The translations under genes were made by a program, and so were the position numbers. Of a stretch of DNA of 64,000 bases, positions 1 to 7,662 are shown piece after piece. Location of the stretch: assembly GCF_014650035.1 (NCBI RefSeq), contig NZ_BMUE01000004.1, positions 310,001 through 374,000 on the forward strand. The letters are read 5' to 3'. Every line of letters begins with the position of its first letter. The first letter of the stretch is position 1. The notes under the pieces were generated by a model. It did not search any database. It saw only the letters and a list, made by a program, of their open reading frames with translations, and was not told the origin of the DNA. This DNA comes from Streptomyces lucensis JCM 4490. Lineage in GTDB: Bacteria > Actinomycetota > Actinomycetes > Streptomycetales > Streptomycetaceae.

Positions 1-120
1 CACGACGCCGATCTGCTCCGGGAACGCTGTCTGCTCTTCGTCGCCTGCACGCGCGCCCGCGAAGCGCTGAGCGTCACGTGGAGCGGGACTCGGAGCCCGT
101 TCGTGCCGGACGCGGCCTGA
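1..120 (+). CDS. UvrD/Rep-type helicase, C-terminal end only
   Basis: Frame 1 is open from the first base and stops at TGA 118-120, giving the last 39 residues of a longer protein whose start lies outside the window. The string ACTRAREAL followed by SVTWSG and SPFV matches helicase motif VI and the C-terminal edge of superfamily 1 (UvrD/Rep/PcrA) helicases. Motif VI carries the arginine that contacts ATP. The gene converges on the methylase gene with only 15 bases between them. Family assignment is good; whether it is a repair helicase or part of a defence pair cannot be told from this fragment. Confidence 0.7.
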   Translation, partial: HDADLLRERCLLFVACTRAREALSVTWSGTRSPFVPDAA

Positions 121-135
121 CCGGCGGCCCAGCCG

Positions 136-1791
136 TCACTCCCGTGGCGCGAGGGCCCCGGTGGCGAGGCCCTCGCGGGCGATCTCGGCGAGTCGCCGGC
201 TCAGCTCGTCGGCCTTGCGCAAGCCCTCCTCGAACGCGGTGAGCGCCCGGAAGGCGGAGCCGTACCGGCGCTGGTCGTCGATGCCCATGCGGGGGATGCG
301 GGAACCCCTGCCGTCGAGGCGGTACGTCCCGCTGGCGCTGGTGGACCGGCGGGCGTTGACGGAACTGCGCACGAACCCCTGCAGATAGTCGGTGTCGAGC
401 TGCTCGCTGGCCGAGACCGGCTCCGGCCCCTCGTAGGCGACGAGTCCGGCGCGGGCCAGATCCGCGATGCTGGTGGTGGCGGCGTCCAGCGAGCCGGGTC
501 CGCCACCGGCCACCAACTCGGGCAGCAGCGCGGCGAGTCGGCGGACCAGGTCCTCGAGTTCCTCGCGCAGGGCGGCGTACTCCCCGGGATAGTCCCGGTG
601 CCGGGCCCGGAGATGGGTGCCGGGCGTCAGGTCGACGGTGTCGTCCAGGAGTTCGATCAGAGGAACGTCGGCCACCTGATCGGGGCGTGGCTCCAGGCAT
701 CCGTCGGGGCCGTTGCCGGTCAGGTCGACCAGGCGCACGGTGTCGTTCGTGTCCGCGCCCGCCTTGTCCCCGGGGCGCCGCAGGCACCACAGGTGGACGG
801 GCAGCGCGTGGGAGGTCGCCGTCCCCGGGGGCAGGGCGACCACCTGCCGCAGGATGCCCCGGCGTACGAGTTCCGAGCGGATGCGGCGGCCCGCCTTGCG
901 GTAGGCCGCCGACGCGGGCATGACCATGAGGACGTGGCCGCCCGGTCCGGTGTGCGCGTAGGCGTGCTGGAGCCAGGCGAGTTCCCCCTCGGCCTTCGAC
1001 GGAACGCCGAGTTCCCAGCGCGAGTCCAGCAGCAGTTCCTCCCGCCCCCACTCGGTCACACCCGCCGGTGGGTCGCAGACGACCAGATCCGCCTTGAGGT
1101 CCGGCCACGCGTCCGCCCGCAGGGAGTCACCCGCCACGATGCGCACCGCGGTCCGGCCCAGCAGTCCGGCGCGGTGCTCCGCGAAACGGGCGCTGTCGGC
1201 GTCCGACTCCTGGCCGTAGCAGCGCGTCGCCGTCCCGGAGGCGACGGACAGGGCCAGCACCCCGATCCCGCAGGCGGGGTCGAAGACCGTCGCGTCGGCC
1301 GGCAGTTCGGGGGCGAAGTGGCGCACCGCGCGCACCACGCGCTCGGGGGTCACCTGGTCCGAGCCCGCCCGCCGAGCGGAGTCCATGAAACGTTCCGTCA
1401 GTCCGTTCACCAGGTCGACGGGCTGCCCGGCCCGCGCGAGATCCCGTACCCGGGTGGCGACGGCGTCCGGGAGATCCGGGCCCGGCTCTCCCGCCAGTGC
1501 CGCGGCCACCGCCGCGAGGCCCGCGATCATCTGCTCGCCGTACGCGGCCCGCATCGCCTGCCACAACTCGACCTCGGGTGAGACCTCCTGGCCCTTGCGC
1601 TGCTTGTCCAGCCATTCCTGGACCTCCGCGAGCGCGTAGAGCGGACTGTTGGCGGCGCCTCCCGCCGGCGCGGGGAAGTCGTCGTAGCGCCGGCGCCAGT
1701 TGGAGACCGCCGCCCGCGTGACTCCGGCCAGCCGAGCGATCTCGGAACCGGTGACCAGGGGCCCGACCGGGGAAACGGCGTTGTCCGTCAT
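136..1791 (-). CDS. HTH-domain N-6 DNA methylase (HsdM-like)
   Basis: 551 aa from ATG 1791. Residues about 14-42 form a MerR/AlpA-like helix-turn-helix (GSEIARLAGVTRAAVSNW). The S-adenosylmethionine motif DPACGIG is at 171-177 and the catalytic-loop motif at 239-244 reads CDPPAG. The MVMPASAAYRKAG stretch is typical of HsdM-type subunits. The C-terminal 90 residues (RIPRMGIDDQRRYGSAF and a coiled segment) resemble the conserved end of a type I specificity subunit, so M and vestigial S parts may be fused. In most N6 methylases the fourth residue of [DNS]PP[YFW] is aromatic, but here it is Ala, which makes catalysis uncertain. No restriction subunit is visible in the window. The longer upstream frame is rejected because it lacks a ribosome site. 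Confidence 0.8.
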   Translation of the reverse strand: MTDNAVSPVGPLVTGSEIARLAGVTRAAVSNWRRRYDDFPAPAGGAANSPLYALAEVQEWLDKQRKGQEVSPEVELWQAMRAAYGEQMIAGLAAVAAALAGEPGPDLPDAVATRVRDLARAGQPVDLVNGLTERFMDSARRAGSDQVTPERVVRAVRHFAPELPADATVFDPACGIGVLALSVASGTATRCYGQESDADSARFAEHRAGLLGRTAVRIVAGDSLRADAWPDLKADLVVCDPPAGVTEWGREELLLDSRWELGVPSKAEGELAWLQHAYAHTGPGGHVLMVMPASAAYRKAGRRIRSELVRRGILRQVVALPPGTATSHALPVHLWCLRRPGDKAGADTNDTVRLVDLTGNGPDGCLEPRPDQVADVPLIELLDDTVDLTPGTHLRARHRDYPGEYAALREELEDLVRRLAALLPELVAGGGPGSLDAATTSIADLARAGLVAYEGPEPVSASEQLDTDYLQGFVRSSVNARRSTSASGTYRLDGRGSRIPRMGIDDQRRYGSAFRALTAFEEGLRKADELSRRLAEIAREGLATGALAPRE

Positions 1792-1978
1792 CGCTCCAGC
1801 GTACACGGCGCATTGATTCACTGCCATGACATTTTTCGTTGACACCGTACACGTACTTTTGCCTGCCCGGTGTCCGCCGCCCGGTCTCCACCATCCCGCC
1901 TCCGCCACCCGGTCTGCGTCATCCGGTTTCCACCGTCGGCCGCATCGTCACGCGTCCGCCGCCCGCACTCGTTCCGGA

Positions 1979-1992
1979 TACCCCCCGGGGTA
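1979..1992. promoter_or_regulatory. CsoR/CstR-type operator, site 1
   Basis: TACCCCCCGGGGTA: half-sites TACCCC and GGGGTA around a 2-base CC spacer, 56 bases before the start of the persulfide dioxygenase gene. CsoR-family repressors, including the persulfide sensor CstR of Staphylococcus aureus, bind this pattern. It lies where a -35 element would be expected. No csoR/cstR gene is in the window. Confidence 0.7.
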
Positions 1993-2009
1993 CCGTGCTA
2001 CGGTGGAAA

Positions 2010-2023
2010 TACCCCGGGGGGTA
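2010..2023. promoter_or_regulatory. CsoR/CstR-type operator, site 2
   Basis: TACCCCGGGGGGTA, the exact reverse complement of site 1. The two centres are 31 bases apart, about three helical turns, so both sites face the same side of the helix. It sits just before the ribosome site (AAGGGAA, 2034-2040). A weak -10-like TACGGT (1999-2004) lies between the two operators. Confidence 0.7.
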
Positions 2024-2047
2024 ATTGCGTCAGAAGGGAACGTCTCC

Positions 2048-3406
2048 GTGTTCTTCATCGACACCATCGAGCTCGACGGCCTGGGCAACCGGCACTACCT
2101 GGCCGGCGGCAGCCGGGCGGCCGTCGCGGTGGACCCGCCCCGTGACTTCGACCAGGTGCTGGAAGCGGCGGCCCGGCGTGGCGTACGGATCACCCACGTC
2201 GTGGAGACCCACATCCACAACGACTACGTCACCGGCGGTCTTGAGCTGGCGCGGGTCACGGGTGCCGCCTACCTGGTGCCCGCCGGTGCGCGGGTGTCCT
2301 TCGCCCGGGTGCCGGTGGCCGACGGCGACCGCGTCATTGTCGACGCCGGGCTCGAACTGCTGGCCGTCGCCACCCCGGGACACACCCCGCACCACACCTC
2401 CTACGTGCTGCGGGAGCAGGACCGGCCGGTGGCGGCGTTCACCGGTGGTTCCCTGCTGATCGGCACGGTCGGCCGCCCCGACCTGGTCGAGCCCCGGCTG
2501 ACCGAGCGGCTGGCGCGCGCCCAGCACGCCTCCGCGCACCGCCTGGCGGCCGAGCTGCCCGACGAGACGTCCGTCCTGCCCACGCACGGCTTCGGCAGCT
2601 TCTGCTCCTCCGCGCAGGCCGAGGGGGACGCCACCACCATCGGCAAGGAGAAGGCGGTCAACGCCGCGCTGACCCAGGACGTGGACACCTTCGTCGCCGG
2701 GCTGCTGGCCGGCCTGGACGACGTCCCCGCCTACTACGCGCACATGGGCCCGGCCAACGCCGGCGGTCCCGCCCCGGTGGACCTGACCCCGCCCGCCGTC
2801 GCGGACGCCGGCGAGATCGCCGCCCGGCTGGCGGCCGGTGAATGGGTCGTCGACCTGCGCAACCGGGTCGCGTTCGCCGAGGGCCACGTCGCCGGCTCGT
2901 TCAACTTCGAGGGGGACGGCAAGATCGCCACCTACCTGGCCTGGACGATCCCGTGGGGCAAGCCGGTGACCCTGCTCGCCGAGTCCCCGGAGCAGCTGGC
3001 CGCCGCCCAGCGGGAGCTGGTGCGCGTCGGCATCGACCGGCCCGCCGCCGCCGCGACCGGCGCGCCCGGGGACTGGGTGGCCGAGGGCGGCTCCCTCGCC
3101 TCCTTCCCCCGGTCCACGTTCGCGGGCCTGGCCGAGCACGGCACGGACGGGATCGTCGTCCTGGACGTGCGGCGCGACTCCGAGCGGGCCACCGGGTACG
3201 TCGCGGGCTCCGTGCACATTCCCGTCCACGAGCTGCACGGACGGCTCGGCGAGGTTCCGGCCGGCACCGTGTGGGTGCACTGCGCGGGCGGCATGCGCGC
3301 CGCGATCGCCGCCTCGCTGCTGGACGCCGCGGCCCGCGACGTGGTGGCCGTCGACGACGGCTTCGACTCCGCCACCGGCGCCGGACTGACCGTGGTCACC
3401 GGCTGA
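2048..3406 (+). CDS. Metallo-beta-lactamase/rhodanese fusion, persulfide dioxygenase-like (CstB/ETHE1 group)
   Basis: 452 aa from GTG 2048, chosen for ribosome site AAGGGAA seven bases upstream. The N-terminal metallo-beta-lactamase domain has HIHND at 55-59, GHTPHH around 111-116 and LPTHG near 178-181. Two rhodanese-like domains follow: the first (about 275-345) has no catalytic Cys, the second has HCAGGMRA with Cys 412. Relatives oxidise glutathione or other persulfides to sulfite and move sulfane sulfur between thiols. The usual metal-bridging Asp of FTGD is Gly 134 here (FTGGS), so the metal site may differ. It is the first gene of an operon with a rhodanese and a TauE exporter behind paired CstR-type operators, which supports sulfide/persulfide detoxification. 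Function is inferred from family and context. Confidence 0.85.
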   Translation: MFFIDTIELDGLGNRHYLAGGSRAAVAVDPPRDFDQVLEAAARRGVRITHVVETHIHNDYVTGGLELARVTGAAYLVPAGARVSFARVPVADGDRVIVDAGLELLAVATPGHTPHHTSYVLREQDRPVAAFTGGSLLIGTVGRPDLVEPRLTERLARAQHASAHRLAAELPDETSVLPTHGFGSFCSSAQAEGDATTIGKEKAVNAALTQDVDTFVAGLLAGLDDVPAYYAHMGPANAGGPAPVDLTPPAVADAGEIAARLAAGEWVVDLRNRVAFAEGHVAGSFNFEGDGKIATYLAWTIPWGKPVTLLAESPEQLAAAQRELVRVGIDRPAAAATGAPGDWVAEGGSLASFPRSTFAGLAEHGTDGIVVLDVRRDSERATGYVAGSVHIPVHELHGRLGEVPAGTVWVHCAGGMRAAIAASLLDAAARDVVAVDDGFDSATGAGLTVVTG

Positions 3407-3449
3407 GCCGGCCCGCCGGGCCCCCTGAGACTTTCCGAGAGGTTGTGTG

Positions 3450-3815
3450 ATGTCCCTCTTCCGCCGCGGTGAGAACCGCGTCACCGTGGACGAAGCCCAC
3501 CGGCGCACCCGGGGCGCCGATGCCCCGGCCGTCCTGCTGGACGTGCGCGAGCAGACCGAGTGGAACGCCGGGCACGCGCCCGGCGCGGTCCACGCACCGC
3601 TGTCCGGCCTGACGGCGGAAGCCGCCCTGCCCGGCGTGGTCCGAGGACGGCCGCTGGTGGTGATCCGCCGCGGCGGGCACCGCTCACGGCAGGCCGCCGC
3701 GCTGCTCGCCGCCCGTGGCGCGCGGGCGGTGGACGACACGGGCGGCATGGCCGCGTGGGCCCGCGCGGGGCATCCGGTCGTCGACGCACACGGGAACGAC
3801 GGCTCGACGGCATGA
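3450..3815 (+). CDS. Rhodanese-like protein lacking the catalytic cysteine
   Basis: 121 aa from ATG 3450, preceded by GAGAGGT. The fold markers are clear (LLDVREQTEW, GHAPGAVH, GGMAAWARAGHPV). The active-site loop, normally C-R-S-G-x-R-S, reads RRGGHRS with Arg at position 73 in place of Cys, and the whole protein contains no cysteine. It cannot form a cysteine persulfide, so sulfurtransferase activity is unlikely and a binding or scaffold role is more plausible. It is 43 bases after the dioxygenase-rhodanese gene and overlaps the exporter start by 4 bases (ATGA), so expression should be coupled. Confidence 0.8.
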   Translation: MSLFRRGENRVTVDEAHRRTRGADAPAVLLDVREQTEWNAGHAPGAVHAPLSGLTAEAALPGVVRGRPLVVIRRGGHRSRQAAALLAARGARAVDDTGGMAAWARAGHPVVDAHGNDGSTA

Positions 3816-4555
3816 CCCCTCTGATCCTCGCGCTCGTCGCCGGTGCCGTCGTCGGCCTGGCCCTCGGCGGGCTGGGCGGCGGTGGCAGCGTCCTGGCGGT
3901 GCCCGCCCTGATCTACCTGCTCGGCTTCACCCCCGCGCAAGCGACCACGGCCAGCCTGATCATCGTCACCCTGACCACGGTCACGGTGCTCGTGGGGCAC
4001 GCCAGGGACGGCAACGTGGCCTGGCGGACGGGGCTGCTGTTCGCGGCGGCGGGCATCGCGCCCGCGATGCTCGCGGGCGCCGCGGCCGGGCGCCTGCCCC
4101 AGAGCGTGCTGACCCTCGCCTTCGCCGTCATAGCGGCGGCGGCCGCCCTGCGCATGCTGCGGCCCGCGCCCGCCGGGACGGCCGACCGGGTGCGTCCCGG
4201 CAGGGCCGGCGCCGCGGGCGCCGGGCTCGGCGCGGTGACCGGGTTCCTCGGCGTGGGCGGCGGTTTCCTCGCCGTGCCGGCCCTGGTCGGCGTGCTGAGC
4301 CTGCCCATGCGCCGGGCCGTCGGCACCAGCCTGCTGGTCATCGCGGTCAACTCGCTGGCCGCGCTCGCCGCCCGGGCCGGCACCGGCACGCACCTGGACT
4401 GGGCGGTGATCGCGCCGTTCACCGCGGCGGCGGTCCTGGGCGCCTGGGACGGGAAACGGCTGTCGGCCAGGATCGCGGGCGGGACGCTGCGGCGCCTCTT
4501 CGCCTGCGTCCTCCTCGCGGTCGCCGCCTTCATGCTCACCGACGCGCTCCTGTGA
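3812..4555 (+). CDS. TauE/SafE-family sulfite/sulfonate exporter
   Basis: 247 aa from ATG 3812, overlapping the previous stop. It is hydrophobic, with about eight membrane segments arranged as two homologous halves. The halves begin GLALGGLGGGGSVLAVPAL and GAVTGFLGVGGGFLAVPAL, the duplicated glycine-rich signature of TauE/SafE (DUF81) permeases. In the S. aureus cst locus a TauE protein is thought to export sulfite or organosulfur products of persulfide oxidation. The same role fits here, directly downstream of a persulfide dioxygenase-like gene. The substrate is inferred from context. Confidence 0.85.
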   Translation: MTPLILALVAGAVVGLALGGLGGGGSVLAVPALIYLLGFTPAQATTASLIIVTLTTVTVLVGHARDGNVAWRTGLLFAAAGIAPAMLAGAAAGRLPQSVLTLAFAVIAAAAALRMLRPAPAGTADRVRPGRAGAAGAGLGAVTGFLGVGGGFLAVPALVGVLSLPMRRAVGTSLLVIAVNSLAALAARAGTGTHLDWAVIAPFTAAAVLGAWDGKRLSARIAGGTLRRLFACVLLAVAAFMLTDALL

Positions 4556-4715
4556 CCCGGCCACGTCGGCACGGTCCGGTCCCGTGAGCACTTCATGACC
4601 ATCCGCACCGACTTCCCGCACCGGCACCCCGCACCGGCTTCCCTCGGGGCAGGGGCACTCCCCCTCCCGCCCCCTCCCCTCCCGAACAGCACCGACACGA
4701 AGGACGGCACCGACC

Positions 4716-5291
4716 ATGCCCACCCCCGCCAGCCTCGACCCGCACGAGGCCCGCTCCCGTCTCCACGAGCTCACCGTCATCGACGTCCGCACGCCCGGCG
4801 AGTACGCCGGCGGTCACATCCCCGGCGCCCTGAACATCCCGCTCGACCAGCTCGACCGCGCGCTGCCGGACATCCGGAGCGCCGCCGGGCGCGGCGAGGT
4901 CCTCGTCGTCTGCGCGTCGGGTGCCCGCTCCGAGAACGCCTGCCGGACACTCGCCGAGCACGGCGTCCACACCGCCACCCTGTCCGGCGGCACCGGCGCC
5001 TGGGCCGCCCAGGGCAACGACCTCCGACGCCCGCACGGGGGCACCGGGGCCACCTGGGGCATGGAGCGCCAGGTCCGCCTCACCGCCGGGTCGGCCGTCC
5101 TGCTCGGCCTGGCCCTCGGCGAGGCGGTCCACCCGGCCTTCCGGCTCCTGTCCGCGGGCATCGCGGGCGGCCTGGTGTTCTCCGCGGTGACCAACACCTG
5201 CGGCATGGCCGCCCTCCTCGCCAAGCTGCCCCACAACCGCCCCCGCCAGGCCGAGCTGGACGCGACGCTGGCCCGCCTGCGCGAGAGCTGA
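4716..5291 (+). CDS. Rhodanese with C-terminal membrane segment (YgaP-like)
   Basis: 191 aa from ATG 4716 with ribosome site GAAGGA upstream. The N-terminal rhodanese domain has VIDVRTPGEYAGGHIPGA and an intact loop VVCASGARS with Cys 66. The C-terminal part (about 112-165) holds two hydrophobic segments of the DUF2892 type, as in membrane-bound rhodanese YgaP. It should move sulfane sulfur at the inner face of the membrane. It is separated from tauE by 160 bases with no obvious gene, so it may belong to the same operon or have its own promoter. Unlike the 121-aa rhodanese upstream, it keeps all catalytic residues. Confidence 0.85.
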   Translation: MPTPASLDPHEARSRLHELTVIDVRTPGEYAGGHIPGALNIPLDQLDRALPDIRSAAGRGEVLVVCASGARSENACRTLAEHGVHTATLSGGTGAWAAQGNDLRRPHGGTGATWGMERQVRLTAGSAVLLGLALGEAVHPAFRLLSAGIAGGLVFSAVTNTCGMAALLAKLPHNRPRQAELDATLARLRES

Positions 5292-5498
5292 CACGGGTCC
5301 GGCGACCGGTCGTGCCGGGCGGCGTCCAGTCTCGCCCGGCACGGCCGCCGGCGCTCACCCGTGGCAGTCGGGGAGGCGCGGCCGGCTTCCCGGTGCGCCC
5401 GTTCGGGGCACCCGTCGATGCGCCTGCGTGTGTTGGTGACCGGCGACGCCGAAGTCTACGGACCGTGGGTCACCGGACTACGACGACGGCGAGGGAAG

Positions 5499-6500
5499 AT
5501 GATCGTTTCGGTGGTGGCGATGCCCGCGGGGATCGCCGCTCGCACGGACCTGGCGGAGGCACGCCGGCGTCTCACCGCATCCGACTTCCTGCTCGTCGAC
5601 GTCCAGCTGACCGACGGCGCGGACGCCGGGGGCCGGACGGTCGTCGACGGGCTCGGTCTGGCGGCCGAGTGCCCGCCGTGGTTCGGCGAGGCGGGCACAC
5701 CGGCACGGGCCGACTTCCTCGGTGACCGGGTCGCTCTCGTCGTGCCCGCCGTCGACGGCGGCCGGGTGGTTCACCTGCATGTCCTGGCCACCGAGCGGCA
5801 CCTGATCGTCTTTCACCGGGGGCCGGCCGAACCGGCCGAGCCGCTGGAACGCCTCTACGCGCGGCTCGGGGAGGAGCACCCTCCCGACACGGCGGCCGTG
5901 CTGTTCCTGCTGCTGCACGAGGCCCTGGAGACGTTCCGGCGGGCCGCGGTGGAGGCTCTCCTGGCGGTGGAGGACCTGGAGGACGACATGTTCGACCACC
6001 GCCGCCCCGAGCAGGTGTACCGGCTGGCGCGGCTGCGGCGCCGTGCCGCGAGCCTGCACCACTTCCTGCTCCCCTACCTCCAGGCGATGGACGAGGTCTT
6101 CACCCGCCGGATGCTGAACCGGGACTTCCCGGAGGAACGCAGGCGGCTCGCCACGGAGTTCCAGCACGCCGGCCGGCTCGTGCTCGCGGACGTCCAGGCC
6201 CTGCAGGAAGGCACCCGGCGCGCCTTCGCCAGCTATTCGTCCCTGGTGTCGGGCGAGCAGAACGGCGTGATCAACCGGCTGACCATCGTGTCGATGATCT
6301 TTCTGCCGCTCACGTTCCTGACCGGGTACTTCGGCATGAACTTCAGCTATCTCACGGACGAGATCGAGAGCAGGGCCGTCTTCTGGCTCCTCGCCGTCGG
6401 ACTGCAGGCCGGGGTCCTGGTCGCCGCCCTCTACGTCCTGCACCGCACCCGTCTGTGGAGAAGACTCCGCGACGACGAGGACCCGGGGGACCGGTCGTAG
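5499..6500 (+). CDS. CorA-family magnesium/divalent cation transporter
   Basis: 333 aa from ATG 5499; an in-frame ATG at 5418 would add 27 residues and cannot be excluded. The long charged N-terminal cytoplasmic domain is followed by the helix region LHEALETFRRAAVEALLAVEDLE and two C-terminal membrane helices. The first ends in the family signature GMN (YFGMNF) and the second is AVFWLLAVGLQAGVLVAALYV. CorA proteins form pentameric channels for Mg2+ or related cations. It is single-gene and followed by a block of 21-bp tandem repeats. Confidence 0.85.
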   Translation: MIVSVVAMPAGIAARTDLAEARRRLTASDFLLVDVQLTDGADAGGRTVVDGLGLAAECPPWFGEAGTPARADFLGDRVALVVPAVDGGRVVHLHVLATERHLIVFHRGPAEPAEPLERLYARLGEEHPPDTAAVLFLLLHEALETFRRAAVEALLAVEDLEDDMFDHRRPEQVYRLARLRRRAASLHHFLLPYLQAMDEVFTRRMLNRDFPEERRRLATEFQHAGRLVLADVQALQEGTRRAFASYSSLVSGEQNGVINRLTIVSMIFLPLTFLTGYFGMNFSYLTDEIESRAVFWLLAVGLQAGVLVAALYVLHRTRLWRRLRDDEDPGDRS

Positions 6501-6505
6501 GCCCG

Positions 6506-6600
6506 CCGTGCCAGTCGTTGGTGACGCCGTGCCAGTCGGTGGCGACGCCGTGCCAGCCGGGGACGACCCTGTCAGTCGCCGGGTCGAGGCCGTCAGTTGG
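6506..6600. repeat. 21-bp degenerate tandem repeat, 4 to 5 copies
   Basis: Units begin at 6506, 6527, 6548, 6569 and 6590 and share a core close to CCGTGCCAGTCG. The period is exactly 21, equal to two helical turns or seven codons. The array fills the space between the end of corA and the stop of the convergent lipoprotein gene, running slightly into the latter. Its role is unknown; replication slippage is the simplest origin. Confidence 0.7.
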
Positions 6601-6937
6601 GGGCGAAGGAGAAGCTGCGCCACAGGCCCGTGGCCCTCACCACCTGGTCCGACCCCCCGATGTCCAGGTAGTTGCCCTGCCCGCCCCTCGGCACCGTGCA
6701 GTTGGGTGTCGTGAAGAGGAGCAACCTGCTCTGCGTCTGGTTGTGGACGTGGGTCACGCCCTCGGAGAAGCGGTGGCATCCCTCGATCGGCGGGTTGGAG
6801 AAGGTGTCCACGAGCCTGACACCGTTGCGCGCCATGATCTGACCGGACGCCTGGTCCTGGCAGGCGGTGAGCGAGATGCCGAAGACGCCGAACACCGCGA
6901 CGCCGATGAGCGCGGCCAGCGGCCGTGAGGCGGGCAT
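6593..6937 (-). CDS. Small secreted lipoprotein of unknown function
   Basis: 114 aa from ATG 6937, preceded by an excellent ribosome site (AGGAGG). The signal peptide has lipobox LTAC with acylated Cys 26, so the protein should be anchored outside the cell membrane. The mature part has two further cysteines (GCHRF, PNCTV) and ends WRSFSFAPN. Its short beta-rich pattern loosely resembles small secreted inhibitor or crystallin-like folds (peptidase inhibitor I36 group), but I do not recognise it with confidence. The last codons overlap the 21-bp repeat block. Confidence 0.7.
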   Translation of the reverse strand: MPASRPLAALIGVAVFGVFGISLTACQDQASGQIMARNGVRLVDTFSNPPIEGCHRFSEGVTHVHNQTQSRLLLFTTPNCTVPRGGQGNYLDIGGSDQVVRATGLWRSFSFAPN

Positions 6938-7082
6938 CGAGCCTCCTGGGGTACGGGGAAGCCGGCGGGGACGTCGTCCTCCTTCACTATCCGCCAGATC
7001 CGGCCGACCCGCATGGTGAGGACCACCGCCGCGGCCGATAGTGGAGGTGTGACGTCCCCCGTCGTCGGCACAGGGAGGTCCG

Positions 7083-7610
7083 TTGGCCGCAACGGTCGGC
7101 GGTTCGCGCGTGGTGATCGTGATGGGTGTGTCCGGGTCCGGCAAGTCCACCGTCGGCACCCGGCTCGCCGAGCGGCTCGGTGTGCCGTTCCTGGAGGGGG
7201 ACGACCTCCACCCCGTGGCCAACCGAGTCAAGATGGCGTCCGGGCAGCCGCTCGACGACGCCGACCGGCGGCCCTGGCTCGCGGCGCTCACGGAGTGGAT
7301 CCGGCGTACGGCGTCGAGCGGACACGGCGGTGTCGCCGCGTGTTCCGCGCTGAGACGCGCGTACCGCGACGAGTTCCGCCGCACGGGCGCGAACGTGTGG
7401 TTCGTGTACCTGGCCCTCGACCGTGAGGTGGCCGAGGAACGCATGGCACGCCGCACGGGCCACTTCATGCCGGCGGAACTGCTCGACTCCCAGTACGCCA
7501 CGCTGGATCCGCTGCACGCCGGCGAGCCGGGCGTCACCGTCGACGCGTCCGGGAGCCCGGAGCGCGTACTGGCGGCGGCGGTACGGGCCGTGTCCCGGCC
7601 GGACCGGTGA
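7083..7610 (+). CDS. Gluconokinase (GntK/IdnK family)
   Basis: 175 aa from TTG 7083, four bases after AGGGAGG; a GTG start a few codons later is possible. The Walker A motif GVSGSGKST is near residues 15-23. It is followed by FLEGDDLHPVANRVKMASG, PLDDADRRPWL, CSALRRAYRDEFR and RTGHFMPAELLDSQ, all signatures of gluconate kinase. The enzyme makes 6-phosphogluconate from gluconate and ATP, feeding the pentose phosphate pathway. Length matches the family. No gluconate permease or dehydrogenase is adjacent. Confidence 0.9.
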   Translation: MAATVGGSRVVIVMGVSGSGKSTVGTRLAERLGVPFLEGDDLHPVANRVKMASGQPLDDADRRPWLAALTEWIRRTASSGHGGVAACSALRRAYRDEFRRTGANVWFVYLALDREVAEERMARRTGHFMPAELLDSQYATLDPLHAGEPGVTVDASGSPERVLAAAVRAVSRPDR

Positions 7611-7662
7611 CGGCACGCAGTGCGGGCCGTGACCGCGCCGGCTGCTGCCGCAGGAGGTCAGG

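Noticed and set aside
2030..4792. Minus-strand open frame of 920 codons
   Set aside because: It is antisense to the whole sulfur operon, whose plus-strand proteins have clear motifs; the antisense translation has none.
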